DNA from: Desulfuromonadaceae bacterium UBA5613
Lineage (GTDB): Bacteria > Desulfobacterota > Desulfuromonadia > Desulfuromonadales > UBA2197
Direction: 5' to 3'
DNA: 12,822 nucleotides
Assembly (NCBI GenBank): GCA_002424625.1
Contig: DIKR01000020.1
Span: forward strand, 11,938 to 24,759
The notes beneath the pieces are model-generated. The model did no database searches, had not been told where the DNA came from, and saw only the letters and a list, made by a program, of their open reading frames with translations. Position 1 is the stretch's first letter. Each line of letters begins with the position of its first letter. Positions 1 to 6,515 of the stretch are shown here, piece after piece. The translations under genes and the position numbers were made by a program.

Positions 1-1121
1 GTCAAAAGGGGACGCAGACGTTGGAGGACAATTGCAACGTCGAGTTGTTCCGGCATGCCGAGGTAATGATGGCGCACCGGGATGTACCAGCCACTCCGGC
101 TGCGGGTAGCAAAAGAGAGGCCGACAAGCTCGGCGCGGGTCGGGTCAAGGCCGGTCGTTTCAGTGTCGAAGGCAAAGGCCGGGGCCGACTCCAGCTCGGC
201 GACAAGTTCATCGAGATCGGCCAAAGTCAGGACGCAGCGGTAACCGCTGCCGTCGCACCGTTCGGCACTGGAAAAGGCACTGAGGAGTTTGTGAAATTCG
301 AGCTCCTTGAAGATTTCGGTGAGGGCAGGGCGGTTCGGTTCGCGCGGCGCCAGCGATTCCAGGTCGTAAGCGATCGGCAGGTCATCGATGAGGGTGACGA
401 GCTGGCGGCTGAGGCGCGCCTGTTCGGCAAAGTTTTCGAGATTTTCGCGTTTCTTCCCCTTGAGTTGGTCGGTGTTGGCGAGGAGATTCTCGACCGTCCC
501 GAACTCCTGAATCAACTTGACTGCGGTCTTTTCGCCGATGCCGGGGACACCGGGGACATTATCCGAAGAGTCGCCGGCCAGGGCCTGTACCTCAATGACG
601 CAGGACGGCGGGCCGCCGAAGCGTTCGGCGACCTCGGCAAGGCCGGTGATCTTCTCCTTCATGGTGTCAAGGAGACGCACCTGCGGAGTGACGGTCTGCA
701 TCAGATCCTTGTCGCCGGTGACGATTGTTACTTCCAGTTCATCGCTGGCAAAGCGCTTCGCCAGAGTGGCAATCAGATCATCCGCTTCAAAACCGGACTC
801 TTCGAGGACCGGCAGATTAAAGGCAGCAACGATCTCCTTGATTTTGGGGATCTGCGGCACCAGATCATCCGGCATCGAAATTCGGTTCGCCTTGTATTGC
901 GGATAAAGCTCTTTGCGGAAAGTCGGTCCGCGCGGATCGAAGACGACCGCCAGGTAGTCGGGCTGCTCGTCGCGGACGATCTTGAGGAGCATGGTGGTAA
1001 AGCCATAGACAGCGTTGGTCGGAAAGCCCTTGCCGTTGGAAAGATGGCGGATGGCGTAATAAGCACGGTAGATGTAGCTCGAACCGTCGATGAGATAAAG
1101 GCGTTTGCTCTGGTCAGACAT
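1..1121 (-). CDS. polA: DNA polymerase I, N-terminal part (5'-3' exonuclease plus start of 3'-5' exonuclease domain); 3' end beyond window
   Basis: This frame is open from ATG 1121-1119 to the window edge, giving 373 codons and no stop, so the C-terminal polymerase domain lies outside. Residues 1 to about 290 are the 5'-3' (flap) exonuclease used in Okazaki-fragment processing and repair. Its metal-binding acidic residues are all visible: D12 (LIDGSS), D62 (VFDPRG), E112/D114/D115 (EADDLIA), D137/D139 (TGDKD), and D184/D187 in GDSSDNVPG, followed by the helix-hairpin-helix GVPGIGEKTA. From about residue 300 a DnaQ-like 3'-5' exonuclease domain begins. It keeps the metal-binding pair D319/E321 in FDTETTGLDP, so proofreading is probably active, unlike Pol I versions that have lost these residues. 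A GAGG Shine-Dalgarno lies 6 nt before the ATG. The gene is divergent from the selenium cluster and functionally unrelated to it. Confidence 0.95.
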   Translation of the reverse strand, partial: MSDQSKRLYLIDGSSYIYRAYYAIRHLSNGKGFPTNAVYGFTTMLLKIVRDEQPDYLAVVFDPRGPTFRKELYPQYKANRISMPDDLVPQIPKIKEIVAAFNLPVLEESGFEADDLIATLAKRFASDELEVTIVTGDKDLMQTVTPQVRLLDTMKEKITGLAEVAERFGGPPSCVIEVQALAGDSSDNVPGVPGIGEKTAVKLIQEFGTVENLLANTDQLKGKKRENLENFAEQARLSRQLVTLIDDLPIAYDLESLAPREPNRPALTEIFKELEFHKLLSAFSSAERCDGSGYRCVLTLADLDELVAELESAPAFAFDTETTGLDPTRAELVGLSFATRSRSGWYIPVRHHYLGMPEQLDVAIVLQRLRPLL

Positions 1122-1150
1122 GAGGGGCCTCGCGAGAATTGAATGGGCGG

Positions 1151-1179
1151 AGTATTTCACAAGCAGGATAAAAGGTAAA
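1151..1179 (-). promoter_or_regulatory. Candidate sigma-70 promoter for polA
   Basis: Read on the minus strand, TTTACC (1174-1179) and AATACT (1151-1156) are separated by exactly 17 nt, each matching the sigma-70 consensus at 4 of 6 bases. The position, about 30 nt upstream of the polA ATG, suits it. The match is modest and rests on sequence alone. Confidence 0.35.
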
Positions 1180-1200
1180 AAGGAAAACATTAGTTTCCTT
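1180..1200. repeat. Short inverted repeat abutting the yedF -35 box (possible operator)
   Basis: AAGGAAA (1180-1186) and TTTCCTT (1194-1200) are perfect inverse complements around a 7-nt centre. The right arm covers the first two bases of the yedF -35 box, and the whole dyad also lies upstream of the candidate polA -35 box. A protein dimer could bind here, but a dyad this short and A/T-rich can arise by chance. Confidence 0.3.
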
Positions 1201-1227
1201 GCAAAACGCTGCGCAAATGAATATAGT
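1199..1227 (+). promoter_or_regulatory. Candidate sigma-70 promoter for yedF and the selenium cluster
   Basis: TTGCAA (1199-1204) and TATAGT (1222-1227) are separated by 17 nt, placing a likely transcription start near 1234, about 30 nt before the yedF ATG. This is the best promoter match in the divergent region and may drive much or all of yedF-selC-selA-selB-selD. A 7-bp inverted repeat (1180-1186 and 1194-1200) runs into the -35 box, so a repressor or activator site is possible. Confidence 0.5.
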
Positions 1228-1265
1228 CCACGGGATTTTCAACCTTGAAGTGATGGTAGGGAGCG

Positions 1266-1847
1266 ATGAAAATAGTAGATTGTCGTGCCCAGAAATGCCC
1301 GCATCCCGTAGTCGAAACCCGCAAGCTGCTCCTTGCCGAACCGGGTGTGCCCCTCACTGTTCTCGTCGGCGATAGCAGTGCCCGGGAGAACGTTGCGCGG
1401 CTGGCTGCCAGTCTGGGCTATACCGTCGGTCTGGAGGCTGCCGAAGGGGGTTTTGCCCTGGAACTCCATCCCGGGGAGAAACCGGCCGCAGCATCGGGAT
1501 TGGCGGTGCAGGGAAAGACAGTCGCCCTCATCTCCTCCGAGGTCATGGGGCGCGGCAGCGACGAGCTGGGACGACTTCTGCTGAAGAACTTCCTTTTCAC
1601 CCTGACCGAACTGGAGAGCGTCCCGGATGTTCTGTTCTTCGTTAATGCCGGGGTAAAGCTCACCACCGCCGACTCTGAGGCCCTCGAAGCCCTGGAAAAG
1701 CTCGCCTGCATGGGGGCGGACATAGCTTCCTGCGGACTCTGCCTCGATTTTTTTCACCTTAAGGAGAAGCTGGCAGTCGGCCGGGTCACCAACATGCTCG
1801 ACATTGCCGACACCCTCCAAAAGGCAGGACGGATCATCCCGCTTTGA
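1266..1847 (+). CDS. yedF: Selenium metabolism protein YedF (TusA-like plus DsrE-like domains)
   Basis: This 193-residue protein has two domains. Residues 1 to about 70 are TusA/SirA-like, with the conserved CPxP motif as C11-P12-H13-P14; in TusA this Cys carries a persulfide. Residues about 83-190 are DsrE/DsrF-like and end in a CGLC pair (C156, C159), with another Cys at 148. Length and architecture match the YedF family, which is known to co-occur with SelD and is presumed to carry or deliver sulfur or selenium; its exact reaction is not established. A role handing reduced selenium to SelD is inferred from context. The ATG at 1266 is preceded by GGTAGG at 1255-1260, 5 nt upstream. The stop at 1845-1847 lies 39 nt before selC, and there is no clear terminator between them. 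Confidence 0.9.
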   Translation: MKIVDCRAQKCPHPVVETRKLLLAEPGVPLTVLVGDSSARENVARLAASLGYTVGLEAAEGGFALELHPGEKPAAASGLAVQGKTVALISSEVMGRGSDELGRLLLKNFLFTLTELESVPDVLFFVNAGVKLTTADSEALEALEKLACMGADIASCGLCLDFFHLKEKLAVGRVTNMLDIADTLQKAGRIIPL

Positions 1848-1886
1848 TCCCCTGTCGCAAAATGACATCAATGCTTGAAAGTTTAC

Positions 1887-1982
1887 GGGAGTAGTTCGTA
1901 GCTTGGTGGCGCGCCCGGTCTTCAAAACCGGTGAGGGGCGTATCCCGTCCCTGGTGGGTTCGATTCCCATCTACTCCCGCCA
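1887..1982 (+). tRNA. selC: tRNA-Sec (anticodon TCA), selenocysteine-inserting tRNA
   Basis: This 96-nt tRNA, including an encoded CCA at 1980-1982, reads UGA as selenocysteine when delivered by SelB. The acceptor stem has the 8 bp typical of tRNA-Sec (1887-1894 with 1971-1978). The anticodon stem pairs 1915-1919 with 1927-1931 around loop 1920-1926, with TCA at 1922-1924. A long variable arm pairs 1934-1940 with 1946-1952 (7 bp, one G-U). The T stem pairs 1954-1958 with 1966-1970 around TTCGATT, giving the bacterial 8+5 fold. The D arm is less regular: 1897-1902 pairs with 1909-1913 only if A1900 is bulged. The gene lies 39 nt after yedF and 27 nt before selA, so processing from a longer transcript is likely. 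A weak own promoter (TTGATC 1844-1849, 17 nt, ATCAAT 1867-1872) is also possible. Confidence 0.96.
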
Positions 1983-2009
1983 TATTTCCCATCCTTTGGC
2001 GGCCTGCCC

Positions 2010-3413
2010 ATGAACGACATCAACACACTTCTGCGCCGACTCCCCGCCGTCGACCGACTCCTCAACGAGCCGGCTCTGCGCGACCTCGTCAGCCATATTC
2101 CGCATCTCCTGCTGGTCGAAGCGGCGCAGCAGACCATCTCTGAAGTGCGCCGGCAGGTCCTGGCCGGAGAATCTCCCGAACTCTCCCCTGCAATTATCGC
2201 CGACCGCGCCGCAACTCTGGCGCAAAAGAAGACCGAACCCGCCCTGCGGCCGGTTCTCAATGCCACCGGCACCCTGCTGCACACCAACCTCGGCCGGGCT
2301 CCCCTCGCCCCGGCAGCGCTGGCGGCAGTCACGGCGGTGGCCCGCGGCTACTCCAATCTTGAATTCGACCTGGTCAGCGGTGAACGCGGCCACCGTTACA
2401 GCCACATCGAAGAGTTGCTGATCCGTCTGACCGGCGCCGAAGCGGCGACCGTCGTCAATAATAACGCCGGTGCAGTCCTCCTCGCCCTGACCGCCCTGGC
2501 CAAAGGGAAAGAAGCCATCGTTTCGCGCGGCGAGATGATCGAGATCGGCGGCGCCTTCCGTGTCCCCGACGTCATGGCCGCCGGCGGCGTCCTGCTGCGC
2601 GAAGTCGGGACCACCAACAAGACCCACCTGCGCGACTATCGCGAAGCCATCAATGCCGCCACCGGACTCCTGCTTAAGATCCACACCAGCAACTACCGCA
2701 TCGTCGGCTTTACCGCCGCTGTCAGTGCCGCAGAGATGGTCGATCTCGGCCGTGAGCACGGTCTGGCGGTGATGGAAGATCTCGGCAGCGGCATGCTCCT
2801 TGACCTTTCCCCCTTCGGCCTCCCACGCGAGCCGACTGTCGCCGAAGCAGTGGCAGCGGGGATTGATGTTGTCACCTTCAGCGGTGACAAGCTCCTCGGC
2901 GGCCCCCAGGCCGGCCTCATCGTCGGCCGCCGCGCCGCCATCGAAAAGATCCGCAAACACCCCATGGCCCGCGCCCTGCGCAGCGACAAGTTGACCCTGG
3001 CGGCGCTCGAAGCCACCCTGCGACTTTACCTTGACCCGCAGCGGGCTTTGGCGGAGATCCCGGTACTGCGCATGCTGGCGGTCTCCCCCGTTGAACTCAA
3101 GACACGCAGTCGTCGCCTCGCCCGTCGCTTGACCGCCGCCGTGGCTAAGGCTGCTCGCATCGAAGTCGTTGTTGAGACCTCGACCGTCGGCGGCGGTGCG
3201 CTTCCCCTGACGCAGCTCCCCGGCTTTGCTCTGGCGGTTGCGCCGCACAACCTCTCCGTCGATGCCCTGGCCGCCCGCCTGCGCAGCGGCCGGCTGCCGC
3301 TGGTTTGCCGCATTCAGGAGGGGCGACTGCTCCTCAATCTCCGTACAATCGCTCATCACGAAGAGAACGATCTGGTGCAGGCCGTAACCGCGGCCCTCTG
3401 CGGGGGTAATTGA
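2010..3413 (+). CDS. selA: L-seryl-tRNA(Sec) selenium transferase SelA
   Basis: SelA is a PLP enzyme that converts Ser-tRNA(Sec) to selenocysteinyl-tRNA(Sec) using selenophosphate. The 467 residues match the usual bacterial length. The N-terminal helical region (about 1-75, starting MNDINTLLRRLPAVDRLL) is the part that binds tRNA-Sec in characterised SelA. The PVLNATGTLLHTNLGRAPLA block spans residues 81-100. The PLP-binding lysine is K294 in SGDKLLGGPQAG, equivalent to K295 of E. coli. The start at 2010 is 27 nt after the selC CCA, with only a weak GGCGG Shine-Dalgarno (1998-2002). The stop at 3411-3413 is 25 nt before selB. The substrate tRNA, the selenium donor enzyme and the elongation factor are all encoded alongside. 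Confidence 0.97.
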   Translation: MNDINTLLRRLPAVDRLLNEPALRDLVSHIPHLLLVEAAQQTISEVRRQVLAGESPELSPAIIADRAATLAQKKTEPALRPVLNATGTLLHTNLGRAPLAPAALAAVTAVARGYSNLEFDLVSGERGHRYSHIEELLIRLTGAEAATVVNNNAGAVLLALTALAKGKEAIVSRGEMIEIGGAFRVPDVMAAGGVLLREVGTTNKTHLRDYREAINAATGLLLKIHTSNYRIVGFTAAVSAAEMVDLGREHGLAVMEDLGSGMLLDLSPFGLPREPTVAEAVAAGIDVVTFSGDKLLGGPQAGLIVGRRAAIEKIRKHPMARALRSDKLTLAALEATLRLYLDPQRALAEIPVLRMLAVSPVELKTRSRRLARRLTAAVAKAARIEVVVETSTVGGGALPLTQLPGFALAVAPHNLSVDALAARLRSGRLPLVCRIQEGRLLLNLRTIAHHEENDLVQAVTAALCGGN

Positions 3414-3438
3414 TGAATTCCCCCTTCTTGGCGACAAG

Positions 3439-5355
3439 ATGAGCACGACTCCCCGTCACTTCATTATCGGCACCGCCGGTCACGTCGACCACGGCAAGAC
3501 CGCCCTGATTCAGGCGCTGACCGGTCAGGAAACCGACCGGCTCAAAGAAGAAAAAGAGCGCGGCATCTCCATCGAGCTCGGTTTTGCTTCCTTCCGTCTG
3601 CCGAACGGCGATTTAGCCGGCATTGTCGACGTCCCTGGCCATGAGCGTTTCATCCACAACATGCTCGCCGGCGTCGGCGGTATCGACCTGGTGCTGCTGG
3701 TGGTCGACGTCATGGAGGGCTCAATGCCGCAGACCCGTGAGCACTTGCAGATTTTGCAGCTGCTTGATGTGCCGCGCGGTATCATCGTCCTGACGAAATG
3801 CGACCTGGCCGACGAGGAGTGGATCGATCTGGTCGAGGAAGAGATCCGCGAAGAGGTGGCGGAAACCTTTCTCAAGGACGCCCCTTTCTGCCGCGTCTCC
3901 TCCCTCAGCGGCGCCGGTATCCCTGAACTGGTGAAGACCATCCGCGAGGTGCTGAAGAGCAGTACCCCCAAGGATGCTGACGGACCGTTGCGTCTCCCCA
4001 TCGACCGCCACTTCAGCGTGGCCGGCTTCGGGACGGTTGTGACCGGTACCCTCCTCACCGGCCGGATCAAGGTCGGCGACACGGTGGAGGTCCTCCCCCC
4101 CGGCGAGCGCGTCCGGGTGCGCGAGGTGCAGGTCCACGGCAAGAAGATGGAGGGAGCAGCGGCCGGGCAGCGCGTCGCCCTCAACCTGGTCGGCCTCGAT
4201 CGCCAGCGGCTGCAGCGCGGCGCCGTCGTCGGCACCCCGGGGATCTTTGAACAGAGCGAGCGCCTCGACGTTCGCCTCACCCTCCTCCCCTCGGCGCCGC
4301 GGCCCCTCAAATTTCGCGATCCGATCCATTTTTACCTCGGCACGGCCCGGGTGGTCGGAGTGGTGGCGCTCCTTGACCGCGACCTGCTCGAGCCCGGTCA
4401 GAGCGCCATTGTCCAGATCCACCTCGATCGCCCTCTGGTCGCCCACCGTCTCGACCGTTTCATTGTCCGTTCCTATTCGCCGATGACCACCATCGGCGGC
4501 GGTGTCGTTATCGACCCGAATCCCGTCAAGCACCGCCGCTTCCGCGATGAGGTCATGCTCGCCCTCTCTGAACTCGAATCGGGGGAGAAGTCGTTTCTGC
4601 TGCAAAAGCTCCTTGAACAGGGCTGTGCCCGGCTGAAGGATCTCGAACTCATCTCCGGCATGGGCCAGGAGCGGATCGTTACACACCTGGAGAAACTGGA
4701 GAGCGAAGGGAAGGTGGCCCGACTCGCTGACCAGTGGGCGGTCGTCGAAGCGATGCGCACCTGGCGCCTCAAAATGATCGAGGAGACCGACCGTTTCCAC
4801 GCCGCCAGCCCGCTCCTTCCCGGCATTCCCCACGCGACACTGAAGAGCGTTCTGCCGCCGGCCCTGGCGGCGAAGACTTTCGACCAGTTGCTGGCCGATG
4901 CTCTGGCTGCCGGCGATATTGTCCAGCAGGGAGAGTTACTGGCCCGTCCCGGCTTCGCCCCGACCCTTTCGGCTAACGAGCAGCGAACGGTCGAGCGGAT
5001 TGAAGCGGCTTATCGCGAGGAGGGGGTGCAAGCAAAGAACAAGCAGGAGATGCTCGAGCGTCTCGGCTTCGACCCGGCCCAGACCGAACCGCTTCTCGCC
5101 TACCTTTTCAGTACCGGCCGCCTGGTGCGGCTCAACGACGAGAGTTTTTTCCACATCGATACCTATCAGCAGACTTTGGCAAAGCTCCGGCACCACTTTG
5201 CTTCCCACCAGACCCTGACCATGGCCGAGTTCCGTGATCAGATCAACAGTGCCCGCAAACAGGTGCAGAGCTTCCTGGAACACTGCGATGCCCTCAAATA
5301 CACCATGCGCCGCGGCGATGTCCGGGTCGCATGGAAACTGCCGGAAGGGCCGTGA
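3439..5355 (+). CDS. selB: Selenocysteine-specific elongation factor SelB
   Basis: SelB is the EF-Tu-like GTPase that carries Sec-tRNA(Sec) to UGA codons marked by a SECIS hairpin. In these 638 residues the GTPase motifs are clear: G1 GHVDHGKT (14-21), G2 region RGISIELGF (41-49), G3 DVPGH (64-68) and G4 TKCD (119-122). EF-Tu-like beta-barrel domains follow to about residue 345. The remaining C-terminal part, about 290 residues, corresponds to the winged-helix domains that bind SECIS RNA in characterised SelB. Length is typical of bacterial SelB (E. coli about 614). The ATG at 3439 has no convincing Shine-Dalgarno, so translation may be coupled to selA, 25 nt upstream. SelB is needed at low level in the cell, which fits weak initiation; that link is inference. 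Confidence 0.97.
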   Translation: MSTTPRHFIIGTAGHVDHGKTALIQALTGQETDRLKEEKERGISIELGFASFRLPNGDLAGIVDVPGHERFIHNMLAGVGGIDLVLLVVDVMEGSMPQTREHLQILQLLDVPRGIIVLTKCDLADEEWIDLVEEEIREEVAETFLKDAPFCRVSSLSGAGIPELVKTIREVLKSSTPKDADGPLRLPIDRHFSVAGFGTVVTGTLLTGRIKVGDTVEVLPPGERVRVREVQVHGKKMEGAAAGQRVALNLVGLDRQRLQRGAVVGTPGIFEQSERLDVRLTLLPSAPRPLKFRDPIHFYLGTARVVGVVALLDRDLLEPGQSAIVQIHLDRPLVAHRLDRFIVRSYSPMTTIGGGVVIDPNPVKHRRFRDEVMLALSELESGEKSFLLQKLLEQGCARLKDLELISGMGQERIVTHLEKLESEGKVARLADQWAVVEAMRTWRLKMIEETDRFHAASPLLPGIPHATLKSVLPPALAAKTFDQLLADALAAGDIVQQGELLARPGFAPTLSANEQRTVERIEAAYREEGVQAKNKQEMLERLGFDPAQTEPLLAYLFSTGRLVRLNDESFFHIDTYQQTLAKLRHHFASHQTLTMAEFRDQINSARKQVQSFLEHCDALKYTMRRGDVRVAWKLPEGP

Positions 5356-5410
5356 CGCGTGACGCGTAACACGGGCGAGATCCGTCCCAAGATTTTACTA
5401 TTCATCACGA

Positions 5411-5418
5411 AAGGAGGT
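5411..5418 (+). promoter_or_regulatory. Strong ribosome binding site that fixes the selD start
   Basis: AAGGAGGT, a near-complete anti-16S match, sits 5 nt before ATG 5424. It is much stronger than the sites before selA and selB. It supports ATG 5424 as the true selD start, upstream of the in-frame UGA, over the GTG at 5508. Confidence 0.8.
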
Positions 5419-5423
5419 ACCCC

Positions 5424-6476
5424 ATGGTCGAAAAACCGATCCGCTTGACCAGTTACTCCCGCTCCAGCGGTTGAGCCGCCAAACTGGCTCCCGGGCCGCT
5501 GGCGCAGGTGCTGCGCCAACTTCCGACATTTGAGGATGAAAACCTCCTCTCCGCTGCCATCCCCTTTGCTGATGCCGGGGTTTATCGCCTCGACAGCCAA
5601 CTGGCTTTGGTGCAGTCCGTCGACTTCTTCACGCCGATCGTCGATGATCCCCTCAGCTACGGCCGTATCGCCGCTGCCAACGCCCTCTCCGATATCTACG
5701 CCATGGGTGCTCGGCCGCTGACCGCCCTCTCTCTGGTCGGTTTTCCGGCCTGTCTTGACCGCAGCATCCTCGTCGAGATCCTGCGGGGCGGGGTTGAAAA
5801 GGTCAAAGAAGCCGGTGCCGTCATCGTCGGCGGCCACACCGTTGACGACGAAGAGCCCAAGGTCGGCCTGGCAGTGACCGGCCTGGTCGATCCGGCAAAG
5901 ATGGTGAGTACCGTCGGCGCCCGGCCCGGCGATGCCCTGGTTCTGACCAAACCCCTCGGTACCGGCATCCTCGCCACCGCCCTCAAGGGGGAGGTTCTCG
6001 TTGAAGCCGAGATCCGCGCCGCCATTATCGGCATGGAGACCCTGAACCGGGCCGCCTGTGAGGCGATGCTCGAAGTCGGTGTGCACGCCTGCACCGATAT
6101 CACCGGTTTCAGCTTGATGGGGCATGCCCTCGAACTCGCCGTAGCGAGCGACGTTCTGCTGGAGATCGATGCTGCCGCCCTCCCTGTCTACCCCCGGGCC
6201 CGGGAGATGGCGGCAATGGGGCTGGTGCCGGTCGGCAGCTACAACAACCGTGACTATTATCTGTCGCAGGTGCTGGAAGGCCAAAGCCTGCCGGCAGACG
6301 TCCTCGACATCCTCGCCGACCCGCAGACCTCCGGCGGACTACTGATGGCGGTAGGGGCGGAAGAGCTTACCGCCCTGTTGGCTGCGCTGACAGCAAGAGG
6401 GGCGAAGGGCTGGGTGGTCGGGCGGGTTCATGCTGCGCCCAAAGGACGGTTGCGAGTGGTGCAGGGGAAGGGGTAA
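5424..6476 (+). CDS. selD: Selenide, water dikinase SelD (selenophosphate synthetase), a selenoprotein with Sec17 encoded by UGA 5472-5474
   Basis: SelD uses ATP and selenide to make selenophosphate, the donor for SelA. From ATG 5424 to TAA 6474-6476 there are 351 codons: 350 residues counting Sec, plus the stop (E. coli SelD is 347). The N-terminus reads IRLTSYSRSSG-U17-AAK20 and aligns without gaps with E. coli IRLTQYSHGAG-C17-GCK20, so UGA replaces the catalytic Cys17 and the essential Lys20 is kept; Cys19 is Ala here. Downstream are the expected family blocks VDFFTPIVDDPLSYGRIAAA, NALSDIYAMGARPLTALSLV and GGHTVDDEEPKVGLAVTG. A strong Shine-Dalgarno lies 5 nt before the ATG and a hairpin follows the UGA. 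A conventional reading would start at GTG 5508 and lose the active site. SelD with Sec or Cys at this position is known in other bacteria. Confidence 0.95.
5472..5518 (+). promoter_or_regulatory. Selenocysteine UGA codon with bacterial SECIS hairpin inside selD
   Basis: UGA at 5472-5474 is followed by a perfect hairpin: TGGCGCAG (5500-5507), loop GTG (5508-5510), CTGCGCCA (5511-5518). The loop begins 33 nt after the UGA and has a G in its first position. Bacterial SECIS elements typically have a short apical loop with a G in the first two bases, about 16-37 nt from the UGA, so this fits. A smaller GAGCC/GGCTC pairing (5473-5477 with 5486-5490) lies just at the UGA. SelB is the expected ligand. 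Confidence 0.85.
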
Positions 6477-6487
6477 CAGAGCGCCAA

Positions 6488-6515
6488 CACTTTAAACCTG
6501 CAGATGGTTTCAGTG
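6488..6515. terminator. Weak imperfect dyad between convergent selD and the isomerase gene
   Basis: CACT (6488-6491) and AAACC (6494-6498) pair with GGTTT (6506-6510) and AGTG (6512-6515), giving 9 bp with a 2x1 internal loop and a 7-nt apical loop. It fills the 33-nt gap between the two convergent genes and overlaps the isomerase stop. There is no clear U-run on either strand, so a bidirectional terminator role is only possible. Confidence 0.25.

Noticed and set aside
21..1142. 373-codon open frame on the plus strand across the polA region
   Set aside because: It is a shadow of polA. The minus strand has all the catalytic motifs of Pol I, while the plus-strand translation has no family features.
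1983..2009. Possible SECIS-like regulatory hairpin in the leader of selA, as described for E. coli selAB
   Set aside because: Only a 3-4 bp GGC/GCC pairing can be drawn in these 27 nt, far weaker than the selD hairpin.
1971..3446. Long minus-strand open frame opposite selA (491 codons), and similar frames opposite selB, selD and the M23 gene
   Set aside because: These arise from GC-rich codon bias. The plus-strand frames encode complete, motif-bearing proteins and the antisense frames do not.
5351..5370. CGTGACG tandem repeat overlapping the selB stop, followed by CGTAAC
   Set aside because: Only two 7-bp copies in GC-rich DNA at a gene end. There is no dyad, no further copies in the window, and no reason to call it a regulatory or mobile-element feature.
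1970..5464. Shared TACTCCCGC string between the 3' end of selC and codons just before the selD UGA, as a possible tRNA-derived att site or pairing
   Set aside because: Nine bases of GC-rich identity, with no integrase gene and no flanking direct repeats, are compatible with chance.
5472..5474. TGA in selD read as a true stop or frameshift, making selD a pseudogene
   Set aside because: The codon falls exactly on catalytic residue 17, the frame is preserved on both sides, a SECIS-like hairpin follows, and the genome encodes SelA, SelB and selC.
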